This document shows positions 25,166 through 33,816 of a stretch of DNA of 64,000 nucleotides, in pieces. The DNA is from DYIU01 sp038326775 (GTDB lineage: Bacteria; Actinomycetota; Geothermincolia; Fen-727; Anoxymicrobiaceae), in the NCBI GenBank assembly GCA_038326775.1, contig JBBQKJ010000011.1, positions 1 through 64,000 on the forward strand. The letters are read 5' to 3'. The notes beneath the pieces are model-generated. The model did not search any database and was not told where the DNA came from. It saw only the letters and a list, made by a program, of their open reading frames with translations. The position numbers and the translations under genes are program-made. Within the stretch, counting starts at the first letter, position 1; every line of letters begins with the position of its first letter.

Positions 25166-25515
25166 GGATTGACGGAGTTCCTCCGTGGTCGAGGGCGGCC
25201 CGGCAGGCTTCGAGCCGTCGCGCAGGTGATAGATGAGCGCATAGGTTCCCCCGCCCAGGAGCAGAGAGCGACCAGGATGACCGCGATGACCGCGAAGACG
25301 GCCTTGCGACTTCTACGCGGCCTCTTCGCGCCGGCCACGGGGGCAACCGGCGCCGGAGGTGGCAGCGCCGCCGCTGTTCCCCCGGCCCGGGCCGGGCCCG
25401 GGTGAAGCGCGCCGATGGGCGTACCGCAGGTGTGGCAATAGGCCGGGGGCGTGCCTTCGTAGTACCTGCTGCACCCCGGACAGCTAACCCTGGTCGGTTG
25501 TCCATCTTGCGTCAT
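25162..25515 (-). CDS. Zinc-ribbon and membrane-helix fragment, N-terminus of the M1 peptidase
   Basis: From the ATG at 25515 (after GGGAG) the product has a zinc ribbon, CPGCSRYY with CHTCGTP (about 12-34), a Pro/Ala linker, a basic KRPRRSRK stretch and a membrane helix KAVFAVIAVILVALC. After the helix the frame becomes nonsense while the -1 frame continues smoothly into the peptidase. I therefore read it as the 5' part of the same gene. A G5 run at about 25247-25251 is the likeliest site of the missing base. Confidence 0.7.
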   Translation of the reverse strand: MTQDGQPTRVSCPGCSRYYEGTPPAYCHTCGTPIGALHPGPARAGGTAAALPPPAPVAPVAGAKRPRRSRKAVFAVIAVILVALCSWAGEPMRSSITCATARSLPGRPRPRRNSVNP

Positions 25516-25600
25516 GAGTTCTCCCGGGAGCCAGAACATCGCGAACCGATGAGCTGTTATCATATTATTAGACGGACGCCCGGATTGAAAGTTTCCGCGC

Positions 25601-26017
25601 ATGGACAGGTTTGAGTTCGCCCCAATAGGATACGTGGAAAGCAAGTTCAGCGGTATCCAGCACGACCCGGACGTATTCCGGGGAACCGTGTCGAGGATAC
25701 GGTTGCTCGACGAATATGCCGGCGGGCTCTACAGGCTGGATGGCTGTGAGCGCCTTTATGTCATCTTCGTATTCGACCGCGCGGAAGGCTTTCGGCTGGT
25801 CATTCATCCGCGCGGCGACGTGACCCGGCCCGAACGAGGGGTCTTTGCCACGCGCGCGCCTTACCGCCCGAACCCCATAGGGCTGGCGGTGGTCGACCTC
25901 ATCAGCGTCGACGGGAGTGTGCTTACGGTGCGTGACCTCGACGCCATCAACGGCACGCCGGTGCTCGACATAAAACCTTACGAGGACCGCTATTCATCCT
26001 GGGGTCAGACACCCTGA
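25601..26017 (+). CDS. trmO: tRNA N6-threonylcarbamoyladenosine methyltransferase TrmO (TsaA family)
   Basis: A 138-residue TsaA/TrmO-like protein, which methylates t6A37 of tRNA-Thr using S-adenosylmethionine. Family motifs are PIGYVES at the start, RGVFATRAPYRPNPIGL (about 86-102) and DAINGTPVLDIKPY (about 117-130). The last residues WGQTP and the stop codon are encoded by the left arm of the palindromic repeat at 25992-26088, so the natural C-terminus has been replaced or extended. The function is probably kept because the core is complete. Confidence 0.88.
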   Translation: MDRFEFAPIGYVESKFSGIQHDPDVFRGTVSRIRLLDEYAGGLYRLDGCERLYVIFVFDRAEGFRLVIHPRGDVTRPERGVFATRAPYRPNPIGLAVVDLISVDGSVLTVRDLDAINGTPVLDIKPYEDRYSSWGQTP

Positions 26018-26088
26018 CATGAATTCTTATCCGAAACATCTGTACGCCGCCGCGAATTCATGTCAGGGTGTCTGACCCCAGGATGAAT
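25992..26088. repeat. Palindromic repeat, type A, copy 3 (35-bp perfect arms)
   Basis: The arms at 25992-26026 and 26054-26088 are perfect reverse complements over 35 bp (ATTCATCCTGGGGTCAGACA onwards) around a 27-nt loop with CCGAAACATC. It overlaps the end of trmO and supplies its stop codon (TGA at 26015). Confidence 0.92.
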
Positions 26089-26133
26089 TCCATGTTGAGT
26101 GCAGCTGCCGAACGCCTCCGGACGGGGAGGCGG

Positions 26134-27189
26134 TTACAACTTCAGGCCGGGGGGCCACAGGACAAACTCCATCAGATATGGAAAGCGGTCCGGGTCGTAG
26201 GTAGACATGATTCCCCGCACTATGTACTTCAGCAGGGCGTGCGGCGCGTACTCTCTTACTTTGCGGAGCATAAACTGGGGGAAGTAAAGAGGGGCGAGCC
26301 TGCGGAACTCGCGCGCGGCGGCGTCGCGGTCGGTGACGGCCAGCGCCGCTATCATGCCACTTGCCAGCGCTCCGTTGACCCCGAACAGGAGCACCGGGCT
26401 CACGTTGCCGGCAAGCGTGCCGGCCAATATCTTGTCCTGGCTGAAGAGGTTCCGGTTGCTCCAGCGGCCGAGCGGCCACGCCAGGGAAGCCGCGATCTCA
26501 TCGTGCCAGCCGTCGAGCTCGATGCCGTCGTTGGCCGCCAGCTTCGCCTTGAACTCGCTTTTTTCGCCGTCGGTGAGCGGGCGCTGCACGCTGAACACCA
26601 GGCTGCTTGCCACACCGCGCACCTGGCAGTAGTAGCCGAATTCGCGGGTGAACCGATCGAGGTAGATGATGACGCTGGGCCTGCCTGGCTCGGCCTTCCC
26701 GGTCGTCATGTGGCAGAAGAAAGGCCTGCAGGGGATGTCCAGCAGCTCGAACGAACTCCTGTTAAGACCGGTGGCGATGATGGAACCGCCCGGGAGCTTA
26801 TCAATCTCCTCCTTGGAGAGCCTGCTCGAGAGGACAACTTCGACGCCCGCTTCAACCGCCTGCCTGTAGAGGACGTTGTCAATAGACGATTCGCCGCTCC
26901 CGCGCTCGACGGTGAACTGAAGCTCGTCGCGGGGCCCCTCGAACTCGAAGCGCCGGTCGTAAGCCCAGGCCCGGGTGCGCTTCCACGGCTCCAGCGCATC
27001 AGAGATATCCATGCCGATGTCCCTGCGCACGGCGTACGGGTTTATCAGGGTAGAGTCCGACCAGGAGGCGCTGCCGCCGACCCTGTCGCCAGCCTCGAAG
27101 ATCCTGACCTTGTAGCCCCTGCGGGCAAGGAGCGTGCCGGCGACAAGGCCTGATATCCCCGCGCCGGCGATATCGATGTGCTTTGGCAT
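26134..27189 (-). CDS. FAD-dependent oxidoreductase of the geranylgeranyl-reductase/amine-oxidase fold
   Basis: A 351-residue flavoprotein. The N-terminus has the FAD Rossmann loop GAGISGLVAGTLLARRG, the ribose Glu in IFEAGDRVGG, and a C-terminal FAD stretch FGVNGALASGMIAAL. The middle is divergent and no active-site Cys pair or catalytic lysine is evident, so the substrate cannot be read. A role in isoprenoid or lipid reduction is possible. It is convergent with trmO and lies about 45 bases beyond the repeat. Confidence 0.75.
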   Translation of the reverse strand: MPKHIDIAGAGISGLVAGTLLARRGYKVRIFEAGDRVGGSASWSDSTLINPYAVRRDIGMDISDALEPWKRTRAWAYDRRFEFEGPRDELQFTVERGSGESSIDNVLYRQAVEAGVEVVLSSRLSKEEIDKLPGGSIIATGLNRSSFELLDIPCRPFFCHMTTGKAEPGRPSVIIYLDRFTREFGYYCQVRGVASSLVFSVQRPLTDGEKSEFKAKLAANDGIELDGWHDEIAASLAWPLGRWSNRNLFSQDKILAGTLAGNVSPVLLFGVNGALASGMIAALAVTDRDAAAREFRRLAPLYFPQFMLRKVREYAPHALLKYIVRGIMSTYDPDRFPYLMEFVLWPPGLKL

Positions 27190-27243
27190 TCTTCACTCCA
27201 GGCTAGTGGGCCAGGAACCCTCAATGAATGGCGGCGGCTAATG

Positions 27244-27264
27244 AAATCAGATCTGACCCCAATT
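27244..27264. repeat. Half-copy of the repeat core at the end of the CCA gene
   Basis: The stretch CAGATCTGACCCCAATTATT contains the right-arm end (TGACCCCAA) of the repeat family. Read on the minus strand it gives the last codons, NWGQI, and the stop of the CCA-adding enzyme. Confidence 0.6.
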
Positions 27265-28641
27265 ATTAGTGAACTTGAGGGCGAGGTCGGCGGCTGTCTG
27301 GCTGTCGGCAGAGGCGAGCTTTCCATCGAGTATGAGCTGCACCAGGTGCTCTTTCACCTCGCCGATCCAGGGGCCCTCCTTGCGTCCGAACAGCTCCATC
27401 AGCTCGCGGCCGTCCAGGGGCGAACGGATCTTCTCGACGTCCTGCTCGGCGCGGATGAGCTCGACCCTCTTTTCGAGCTCTTCAACAAGTGAGAGGAACA
27501 CGGGTACCTTCGCCTCGTTGCCCGCCCTGATGTCGGCGCGGGCGAGCTCGATCACCTCGGAGAGCGGCACCACGACCTCGTCGTTCTTCAAGAGCGTGCA
27601 GTCCCGGATGAGCCTCCGCACCGCGGCGTCGCCCCAGTCGCTCTCGTAGTGTATCGGGCGCATGTGCCTGCGAACCAGGAACGCCGTTCTCTTGATATCA
27701 TCGTTGCCGTAGCGCAGTCGCTTCATCGCCTGCCTGGTCAGTTGTTCGCTCACCTTGTCATGCTCGGGGAACATCGTCTTGGGCTCGGTCACCCTGGTCG
27801 ATGGTTTGCCCGTGTCGTGAAAGAGAGCGGCGCGTCGCAACAACGCATCGTCAGGTAGATATGCGATGGTGAGCAGGGTGTGCTCGAGGACGTCGGCGCG
27901 GTGGTATGCGGCCGGCTGCTCGATACCCTTCATCTGTGAGACCTCGCGACAGACGTGGTCCATCAACCCGGTCTCCACCAGCCTGCGGATGCCCGCGCCG
28001 GGGTCGGGTGAGACCAGTATCCGCTCGAGTTCCTCGCGGCGCCGCTCCCATGATATGTTCTCGAGCTGCCCGGCCCCGCGCCGGAGCGCCTCGAGGAGCG
28101 ACGCTTCGATTTCAAAGCCCAGCTGCGCGGCGAACCTGACCGCGCGCATCATGCGAAGCGGGTCCTCGGCCATCCTGGGCCCGGGCTCGCCGGGCGTCCT
28201 GATGACGCGCAGCTTGATGTCCCCGCGTCCGTCGTACGGGTCGAGCAGGCGCCCGCCCCCGGGGGTGGCCGAGAGCGCCATCGCGTTGATTGTGAAGTCG
28301 CGCCGCGCGAGGTCCTGTAAGATATCGCCCACCGGGGTTATCTCGGGATGGCGCGAGCCGGGCGCGTACTCATCGGCGCGGAACGTGGTTGTCTCCAGCA
28401 GAGTCTCCTCGGCGCGCAGGCCGACGGTGCCGAACCGCTCGCCGATGTCGAAGACGGAGCCGAGCCCTTCCATCGCGCTCTTAATCTCGCGGGGCGCAAG
28501 GCTGGTGGCGAGGTCTATCTCCCAACTCTCGCGTCCCATGATGCGGTCGCGCAGCCAGCCGCCGACGATGTACAACTCGCCGCCGGCCGCCGCGACCCGC
28601 TCGCCTAACCTTGCTACGACCTCAGGCATCTCTTTATCCAT
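27247..28641 (-). CDS. cca: CCA-adding tRNA nucleotidyltransferase with HD domain
   Basis: A 464-residue class II nucleotidyltransferase. It has the active-site start YIVGGWLRDRIMG, the RRDFTINAMAL motif (about 115), RMMRAVRFAAQLGF (about 160), and an HD domain with the ALFHDTGKP metal site (about 270). The catalytic carboxylate pair, usually D-x-D, reads E-I-D here (SWEIDLATS). The C-terminus NWGQI is supplied by a repeat fragment. It would repair or add the 3' CCA of tRNAs; a poly(A) polymerase role cannot be excluded by sequence alone. Confidence 0.88.
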   Translation of the reverse strand: MDKEMPEVVARLGERVAAAGGELYIVGGWLRDRIMGRESWEIDLATSLAPREIKSAMEGLGSVFDIGERFGTVGLRAEETLLETTTFRADEYAPGSRHPEITPVGDILQDLARRDFTINAMALSATPGGGRLLDPYDGRGDIKLRVIRTPGEPGPRMAEDPLRMMRAVRFAAQLGFEIEASLLEALRRGAGQLENISWERRREELERILVSPDPGAGIRRLVETGLMDHVCREVSQMKGIEQPAAYHRADVLEHTLLTIAYLPDDALLRRAALFHDTGKPSTRVTEPKTMFPEHDKVSEQLTRQAMKRLRYGNDDIKRTAFLVRRHMRPIHYESDWGDAAVRRLIRDCTLLKNDEVVVPLSEVIELARADIRAGNEAKVPVFLSLVEELEKRVELIRAEQDVEKIRSPLDGRELMELFGRKEGPWIGEVKEHLVQLILDGKLASADSQTAADLALKFTNNWGQI

Positions 28642-28663
28642 AGGTTAATAATATGCAGATATC

Positions 28664-28800
28664 GGGGCCAGGTCACCTTCTTGCATTTTCTTTCTTCACC
28701 GTGGGGTCATGTCGTGGTCAGACACCCTGACATGAATTCGTATCCGAGACATCCGGCTGCCGCCGAAAATTCATGTCAGGGTGTCTGACCCCGACATGAC
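28664..28800. repeat. Composite palindromic repeat: type B left arm plus type A copy 4
   Basis: 28664-28696 matches the type B left arm (GGGGCCAGGTCACCTTCTTG). 28706-28800 is a type A palindrome with arms 28706-28738 and 28768-28800, one to two mismatches and the conserved middle ATCCGAGACATCCGG. The right arm abuts the stop codon of the MBL gene. Confidence 0.85.
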
Positions 28801-29456
28801 TACTTGTAGGGGAGGACCCAGACCTCGGTCGAGGAAGGGAGCGACTCGCGCGTCACCGTGACCGGCCGCTCGCCAATCACGCGCACCGTGCCGTCGAATC
28901 GCGCGGTGAAACTCTCGACAGGCTCGAGGTCGATGGCGCAGTCGGGCGTGCCGAAGTGCATGGGCAGAACGATGGATGGCGCCAGTTCGCGTGCCAGGCG
29001 CGCCGCTTGCTCGCCGTCGATCGTGAATATGCCGCCGACCGGTACCATTGCGACGTCCAGGCCCTCGAGGCGTTTCATCACGTCGGCGGCCGGCCGGTCC
29101 CCCAGGTCCCCGAAATGCGCGAGCTTGAACCCGGCCTGCTCCCATGCGTAGATCACCACGGGCCCCCGAGCAGTGCCCCCGCTTTCGTCGTGGAAGCTGT
29201 CATAGCCTGTTACCTCCAGCCCGTCAATCGCGAAAGCCCCGCTTCTGGATATCATCCGGGGGCCACCCCTGACCCCATCGATATAGTTGTGGTCGAAATG
29301 CCCGTGGGTTATGAGCAGAACGTCGGCGTCCACCGGGTCGTAGGGGTAGCCGACCTCCGGCGGGACCGGGTCGATGGCTACGGCCACGCCGCCGCCCGAG
29401 ACCGTGAACATGGCCTGCCCGTACCAGGTGATGTCAATCGCATCGTCAGTCGCCAT
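28800..29456 (-). CDS. MBL-fold metal-dependent hydrolase
   Basis: A 218-residue metallo-beta-lactamase-fold protein of the UlaG-like group, starting ITWYGQAMF. The metal motif is THGHFDHNY (about 46-54), with further ligands in HFGDLG (about 115) and the final PMHFGT (about 165). I chose the ATG at 29456, which follows GAGGAG at ten bases, over in-frame codons upstream. No substrate can be assigned; such proteins are often phosphodiesterases or lactonases. Its stop touches a repeat arm. Confidence 0.8.
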   Translation of the reverse strand: MATDDAIDITWYGQAMFTVSGGGVAVAIDPVPPEVGYPYDPVDADVLLITHGHFDHNYIDGVRGGPRMISRSGAFAIDGLEVTGYDSFHDESGGTARGPVVIYAWEQAGFKLAHFGDLGDRPAADVMKRLEGLDVAMVPVGGIFTIDGEQAARLARELAPSIVLPMHFGTPDCAIDLEPVESFTARFDGTVRVIGERPVTVTRESLPSSTEVWVLPYK

Positions 29457-29630
29457 CTCCAACACACTCCTCGGTGTCGCGGCCGTCGCTGCCATGATAC
29501 TCTTTCACCCGAAGTCGCCGAGTTCCTTCAGGTGGGCCAAACCACGGTGCTCCCACTGGGTGTCGGTGAGGCGCGAAATGCCCTCCACTCGCCGCGGGGG
29601 GCGAGACCGGCGAGAACTGCGGAGGTCCGG

Positions 29631-30374
29631 ATGCTTGAGGGCAGGAACATAATAGTGACCGGCTCGTCTCGTGGGATAGGAAAGGCGATCGCGCTCGACC
29701 TCGCTTCGAGCGGCGCTAACGTTGTGGTCAACTGCCGTTCGCGGGTGGACCTCGCCGCGGAGGTCGTGGCCCTGATCGAATCGATGGGCTCGTCGGGGCT
29801 GGTCGTACCCTCGGACATCTCCACGGAGGACGGCGCGCGCGCCGTCGTCGAGGCTTGCGTGGAGCGGTTCGGTGGTGTCGACGCCCTGGTGAACAACGCG
29901 GGGGTAATCCACCACGAGAACATCGAGGTCCTCGACGAGAAGACCCTCGTCGAGACGATAGACGTCGATCTCCTGTCCTGCTTCTACCTCTCGAAATATG
30001 CCGTGGCTTCTATGATCGAGCATGGGCGGGGCGGGGCGATCGTCAACATCTCGTCCATCATAGGGATGATAGGGATGGCCGGCGCGACAGCTTACGCCGC
30101 GGCCAAGGGCGGCCTCAACGGCTTCACGGCCTGCCTGGCGCGAGAGGTTGCCAGGCACGGGATAAGGGTCAACGGCGTGGCGCCCGGCTACGTGGAGACC
30201 GAACTCATCGCCGACTGGCCGGCCGAGCACTTCGAGAAGGTCCTGCCACGCATCCCCATGCGCCGCTTCGCCGACCCCGTCGAAGTCGCCGAGGTGGTCA
30301 CGTTCCTCATCGCCCGCGGCACCTACATCACCGGGCAGACCATCGTAGTCGACGGCGGCATAATGGTTGATTAG
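29631..30374 (+). CDS. FabG-like short-chain dehydrogenase
   Basis: A 247-residue SDR of the 3-oxoacyl-ACP-reductase type. It shows TGSSRGIGKAIA (about 10), NNAGV (about 87), NISSIIG with the catalytic Ser, YAAAKGG with the Tyr-Lys pair and the terminal VDGGIMVD. GGAGG lies five bases before the ATG; the longer frame upstream is antisense to the MBL gene. It may reduce ketoacyl thioesters, but with ligases nearby it could equally act on other hydroxy acids. Confidence 0.88.
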   Translation: MLEGRNIIVTGSSRGIGKAIALDLASSGANVVVNCRSRVDLAAEVVALIESMGSSGLVVPSDISTEDGARAVVEACVERFGGVDALVNNAGVIHHENIEVLDEKTLVETIDVDLLSCFYLSKYAVASMIEHGRGGAIVNISSIIGMIGMAGATAYAAAKGGLNGFTACLAREVARHGIRVNGVAPGYVETELIADWPAEHFEKVLPRIPMRRFADPVEVAEVVTFLIARGTYITGQTIVVDGGIMVD

Positions 30375-30431
30375 TGAAGCAGGAACTCCAGCTTGGCGGG
30401 GTCCTTGCGCACGACGGGCTTTGTGACGGCC

Positions 30432-32036
30432 TCAGGCGCCGGGGAGGCCGAACTCCTCGCAGATCTTTGCCTTCAACTCTTTCTTCAGCACCTTGCCGAT
30501 TGGCGTCAGGGGCAGCACGTCGCGGAAGACGACCTCCCCTGGGACCTTGTAGCCCGCGAGGTTCCCGGCGACGTGGGCCTTGACGTCCTCCTCGGTCAGT
30601 TCGGAGCCTGGAGCCTTGATGATGTAGGCGCGACCGGACTCGCCCATCACCTCGTCGGGGACGCCCAGCACCGCGGCGAGCACTATGTCCGGGTGCCTGG
30701 CCAGGACCTCCTCGACCTCCCCGGGATAGACGTTCTCGCCGCCGCGGATGTACATCTCGGAGAGGCGCCCGGCGATGCGGTAGTAACCGTCGGCGCAGCG
30801 CAGGGCCAGGTCGCCCGTGTAGAGCCAGCCCTCCTCGTCTTTTGCCGCGCGGGTGGCCTCGAGGTCGTTCAGGTAACCGGCAAAGACGGTCGGCCCCTTT
30901 ATCGCAATCTCTCCAACCTGTCCGTCGGGCACCTCGTCGCGCTCCGCGTCCACGAGCCTTACCTCGGTGCCTGGCAGTGGGACGCCGATGGTCTCGAGTT
31001 TGTGCTCGTCGGTGTCGTCGAGGAGCGTGGTGGTCACGTTACCCATTGTGGCCTCGGTAAGGCCGTAGCCGATGATGACCTCGGCGCCCATCCTTCTCTT
31101 GACCTCGCTCCGTATCTCCGGAGGGCACGGGCCCGCTCCCATGATGATGTACTTGAGCGAGGAGTAGTCGTACCTGTCGAAGGCCGGGTGAGACATCTGC
31201 AGTGCGGCCATCGCCGCGACGCCGCCCATGAACGTGATGCCGTGCTCGCTGATCAGCCGAAGGCTCCTCTCTATGTCGAAGTCGGCCAGCACAACCGTGA
31301 ACCCGTTCACTATCGCCCCGCAGATGCCCCCTATCGCGCCGGCGGAGTGGAACAGCGGGAAGAAGACGCCCACAACGCCTTCGGCTCCCCTGTCCGGCAG
31401 GCGCGTCCTCCAGGCGGTGAGGTTGGAAACGATGTTGCGCTCGGTGATGACGGCCCCCTTGGGGCGTCCGGTGGTCCCGGACGTGTAGATGACGACGACA
31501 GGGGTTTCTTCACCAACGCTCGCGGCCACCTCGTCGAGGGTCTCCGCCGAGACCCCGGCCGCCTCTTTCTCGAGGACGCTCGCCGGAGCGTACGCGTCTC
31601 CCTCCGGGGGCTCCCCGACGACCAGGACCTCACCTGGCCCGAATCGCGAGTCGAGCTTTTCCTTGAGCGCGGCGCCGGCATCGCCGGCCACGAAGCGCTC
31701 GCCCACCACCACCAGCGCGGGCTCGGAGTTGCCGAGCACGTAATCTACCTCGTCGGCCTGGAGCCGGTTGTTGACGAGCACGGAGGTCACACCGATCTTC
31801 TCGGCGGCGAGAAGGACCACGGGGTGCTCCAGGCAGTTGTCCATCATCAGCGCTATGCGGTCGCCCGGCTCCAGGCTCAACGCGAGAAGCCCCCGCGCAT
31901 ACCCGGAGACCTTCTCCTCGTACTCCCTGAAGCTCAACCGTCTGTCATCGCAGATGAGCCCCGGCCTATCCGGGAAATCTCTTGCCGCGGCTTCAAGGTA
32001 GTCTGCCACCCTGGACTTGCTGTCGGCACCCGCCAT
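30432..32036 (-). CDS. Acyl-CoA synthetase (AMP-forming)
   Basis: A 534-residue ligase that adenylates a carboxylic acid and transfers it to CoA. The P-loop is YTSGTTGRPKGA (about 175), the adenine motif YGLTEA (about 315), the hinge YTGDLA (about 400) and the catalytic Lys in IGKVLKKELK near the end. The start at 32036 follows GAGAGGGGG at eight bases; an in-frame opening 33 bases earlier lacks this. It is divergent from a second ligase at 32176. Medium- or long-chain fatty acids are the likely substrates. Confidence 0.88.
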   Translation of the reverse strand: MAGADSKSRVADYLEAAARDFPDRPGLICDDRRLSFREYEEKVSGYARGLLALSLEPGDRIALMMDNCLEHPVVLLAAEKIGVTSVLVNNRLQADEVDYVLGNSEPALVVVGERFVAGDAGAALKEKLDSRFGPGEVLVVGEPPEGDAYAPASVLEKEAAGVSAETLDEVAASVGEETPVVVIYTSGTTGRPKGAVITERNIVSNLTAWRTRLPDRGAEGVVGVFFPLFHSAGAIGGICGAIVNGFTVVLADFDIERSLRLISEHGITFMGGVAAMAALQMSHPAFDRYDYSSLKYIIMGAGPCPPEIRSEVKRRMGAEVIIGYGLTEATMGNVTTTLLDDTDEHKLETIGVPLPGTEVRLVDAERDEVPDGQVGEIAIKGPTVFAGYLNDLEATRAAKDEEGWLYTGDLALRCADGYYRIAGRLSEMYIRGGENVYPGEVEEVLARHPDIVLAAVLGVPDEVMGESGRAYIIKAPGSELTEEDVKAHVAGNLAGYKVPGEVVFRDVLPLTPIGKVLKKELKAKICEEFGLPGA

Positions 32037-32175
32037 CAAGAACGCCCCCTCTCTTACCGCGCTACACATGGATATTAACCCGGCCCGGCCACGAGGTCAC
32101 GGCCATGAAGGCTTCCAAGCCGGCCGGAGGTGCAGTAAGCTATTGCGCAAGCCACACTAGAAGCGGGAGGTTGCC

Positions 32176-33738
32176 ATGAACGTCGGAGAGTGGACCACCA
32201 ACCGTGCGGACCTCGACCCCGAGAATATTTTCGTCGTGTGCGACGACGGGCGCGAGATCTCCAACCTCGAGTTCAACGGGCGCGTGAACCGCCTGGCCAA
32301 TGCTCTGCCATCGGTGGGAATAGCGCGCGGTGAGCGCGTTGCGGCGCTGTTCCCCAACAACGCGGAGTTCCTGGAGCTGTTGTTCGCCACGGGCAAGATC
32401 GGCGCCATCATGGTGCCGCTCAACTTCCGCCTCGCTCCCGCGGAGCTCGCGTTCATCCTGGACGACAGCGGGGCGACGGCGCTCCTGTACTCGCACGACT
32501 TCGCCTTTCAGGCGGGAGAGATCAAGGGCCTGGCGAAGGGAGTGAAGACGTTCATAAAGGTCGGGGAGGGCAACGAGGGAGACTCCGACTACGAGGAGCT
32601 TGTTTCAGGCTTCCCCGGCACCGAGCCCGTTGTCGAGCCGGAGGTCACGCTCGATGACCCGCACTTCATCATGTATACGTCCGGCACCACGGGAAGGCCC
32701 AAGGGTGCGGTGCTGACCCACGGCAACACCCAGTGGAACGGCGTCAACGCGGTGCTCACCTACAACCTGTGCTCCGAAGACACCAACCTGGTTGCGGCCC
32801 CCCTTTTCCACATAGGGGCGCTTTCCGCGGCCGCGACCCCCACTATATATACAGGCGGCAAGCTGGTGCTGACGCGCTACTTCGTCCCGGACCAGGTGCT
32901 CGAGGCAATCGAGAAGTACCGGGTCACTACCATGTTCGGAATCCCGGTTATGTTCCTCTTGATGTCGATGAGCGAGCGCTTCGACAAGACCGACTTCTCT
33001 TCGATCAGGATTATGATCGCGGGCGGGGCGCCGTGCCCGGTGCCGCTTATCGAGAAGTACCTCGAGCACGACGTCGTCTTCAGCCAGGGCTACGGGCTCA
33101 CCGAGACCGCCCCCGCGGTGTCCGCCCTGCCCACCGGGGACGCCCTGCGCAAGCGAGGGTCGGCCGGCAAGCGGCTGTTCCACGTGCGGATAGCCATCTT
33201 CGACGACGACGACATCGAGCTTCCGATCGGCGAGACGGGCGAGATAGTGGTCAAGGGCCCGAACGTTTTCAAGGAGTACTGGAACATGCCGGAGGAGACC
33301 GCCGTCGCGCTCAGTAACGGCTGGTTCCACACCGGCGACATGGGGCGCATCGACGATGAGGGGCACCTCTGGATACTCGACCGCAAGAAGGACATGATTA
33401 TCTCCGGCGGCGAGAATATCTACCCCGCCGAGGTCGAGGATATCATCATGGGCCACCCGTTGGTGGCCGACGTAGGCGTGGTCGGCATGCGAGACCAGAA
33501 GTGGGGGGAGGCGCCGCTGGCCCTGGTGGTGCTGATGCCGGGCGTGGAGCTGGCCGAGGACGAGCTGATCGCCTGGACGCGAGAGAGGATCGCGAAATAC
33601 AAGACCCCCAGGCAGGTCATCTTCGTGGCCGAGCTGCCGCGTACCCCCACCGGTAAGATACTCAAGAAAGAGCTGCGCGCGCAGTACGTGGAGGGCGGCG
33701 ACCGCTCGATCGTCGAACGCGACGGCCTGGGCGGCTAG
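32176..33738 (+). CDS. Acyl-CoA synthetase (AMP-forming), long-chain-like
   Basis: A 520-residue adenylate-forming enzyme with YTSGTTGRPKGAV (about 173), GYGLTETAP (about 305), WFHTGDMG (about 378), the hinge DRKKDMIISGGENIYP (about 396) and the C-terminal TPTGKILKKELR lysine. GGGAGG is five bases before the ATG. It is paralogous to the divergent gene at 30432 but not nearly identical. A type B repeat starts nine bases after the stop. It probably feeds the acyl-CoA dehydrogenase pathway of this region. Confidence 0.9.
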   Translation: MNVGEWTTNRADLDPENIFVVCDDGREISNLEFNGRVNRLANALPSVGIARGERVAALFPNNAEFLELLFATGKIGAIMVPLNFRLAPAELAFILDDSGATALLYSHDFAFQAGEIKGLAKGVKTFIKVGEGNEGDSDYEELVSGFPGTEPVVEPEVTLDDPHFIMYTSGTTGRPKGAVLTHGNTQWNGVNAVLTYNLCSEDTNLVAAPLFHIGALSAAATPTIYTGGKLVLTRYFVPDQVLEAIEKYRVTTMFGIPVMFLLMSMSERFDKTDFSSIRIMIAGGAPCPVPLIEKYLEHDVVFSQGYGLTETAPAVSALPTGDALRKRGSAGKRLFHVRIAIFDDDDIELPIGETGEIVVKGPNVFKEYWNMPEETAVALSNGWFHTGDMGRIDDEGHLWILDRKKDMIISGGENIYPAEVEDIIMGHPLVADVGVVGMRDQKWGEAPLALVVLMPGVELAEDELIAWTRERIAKYKTPRQVIFVAELPRTPTGKILKKELRAQYVEGGDRSIVERDGLGG

Positions 33739-33747
33739 CGCAACATT

Positions 33748-33816
33748 GGGGTCAGGTCACTTTCTTGCATTTCGAGGGGCGCAGAAGTCCACGGGAAATA
33801 AATGCAGAAAAGTGAC
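33748..33816. repeat. Palindromic repeat, type B, copy 2 (right end lost)
   Basis: The left arm GGGGTCAGGTCACTTTCTTG is complete. The right side reads AATGCAGAAAAGTGAC and then stops, lacking CTGACCCC. It joins directly to the esterase remnant, so repeat insertion and gene loss are probably linked. Confidence 0.7.
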
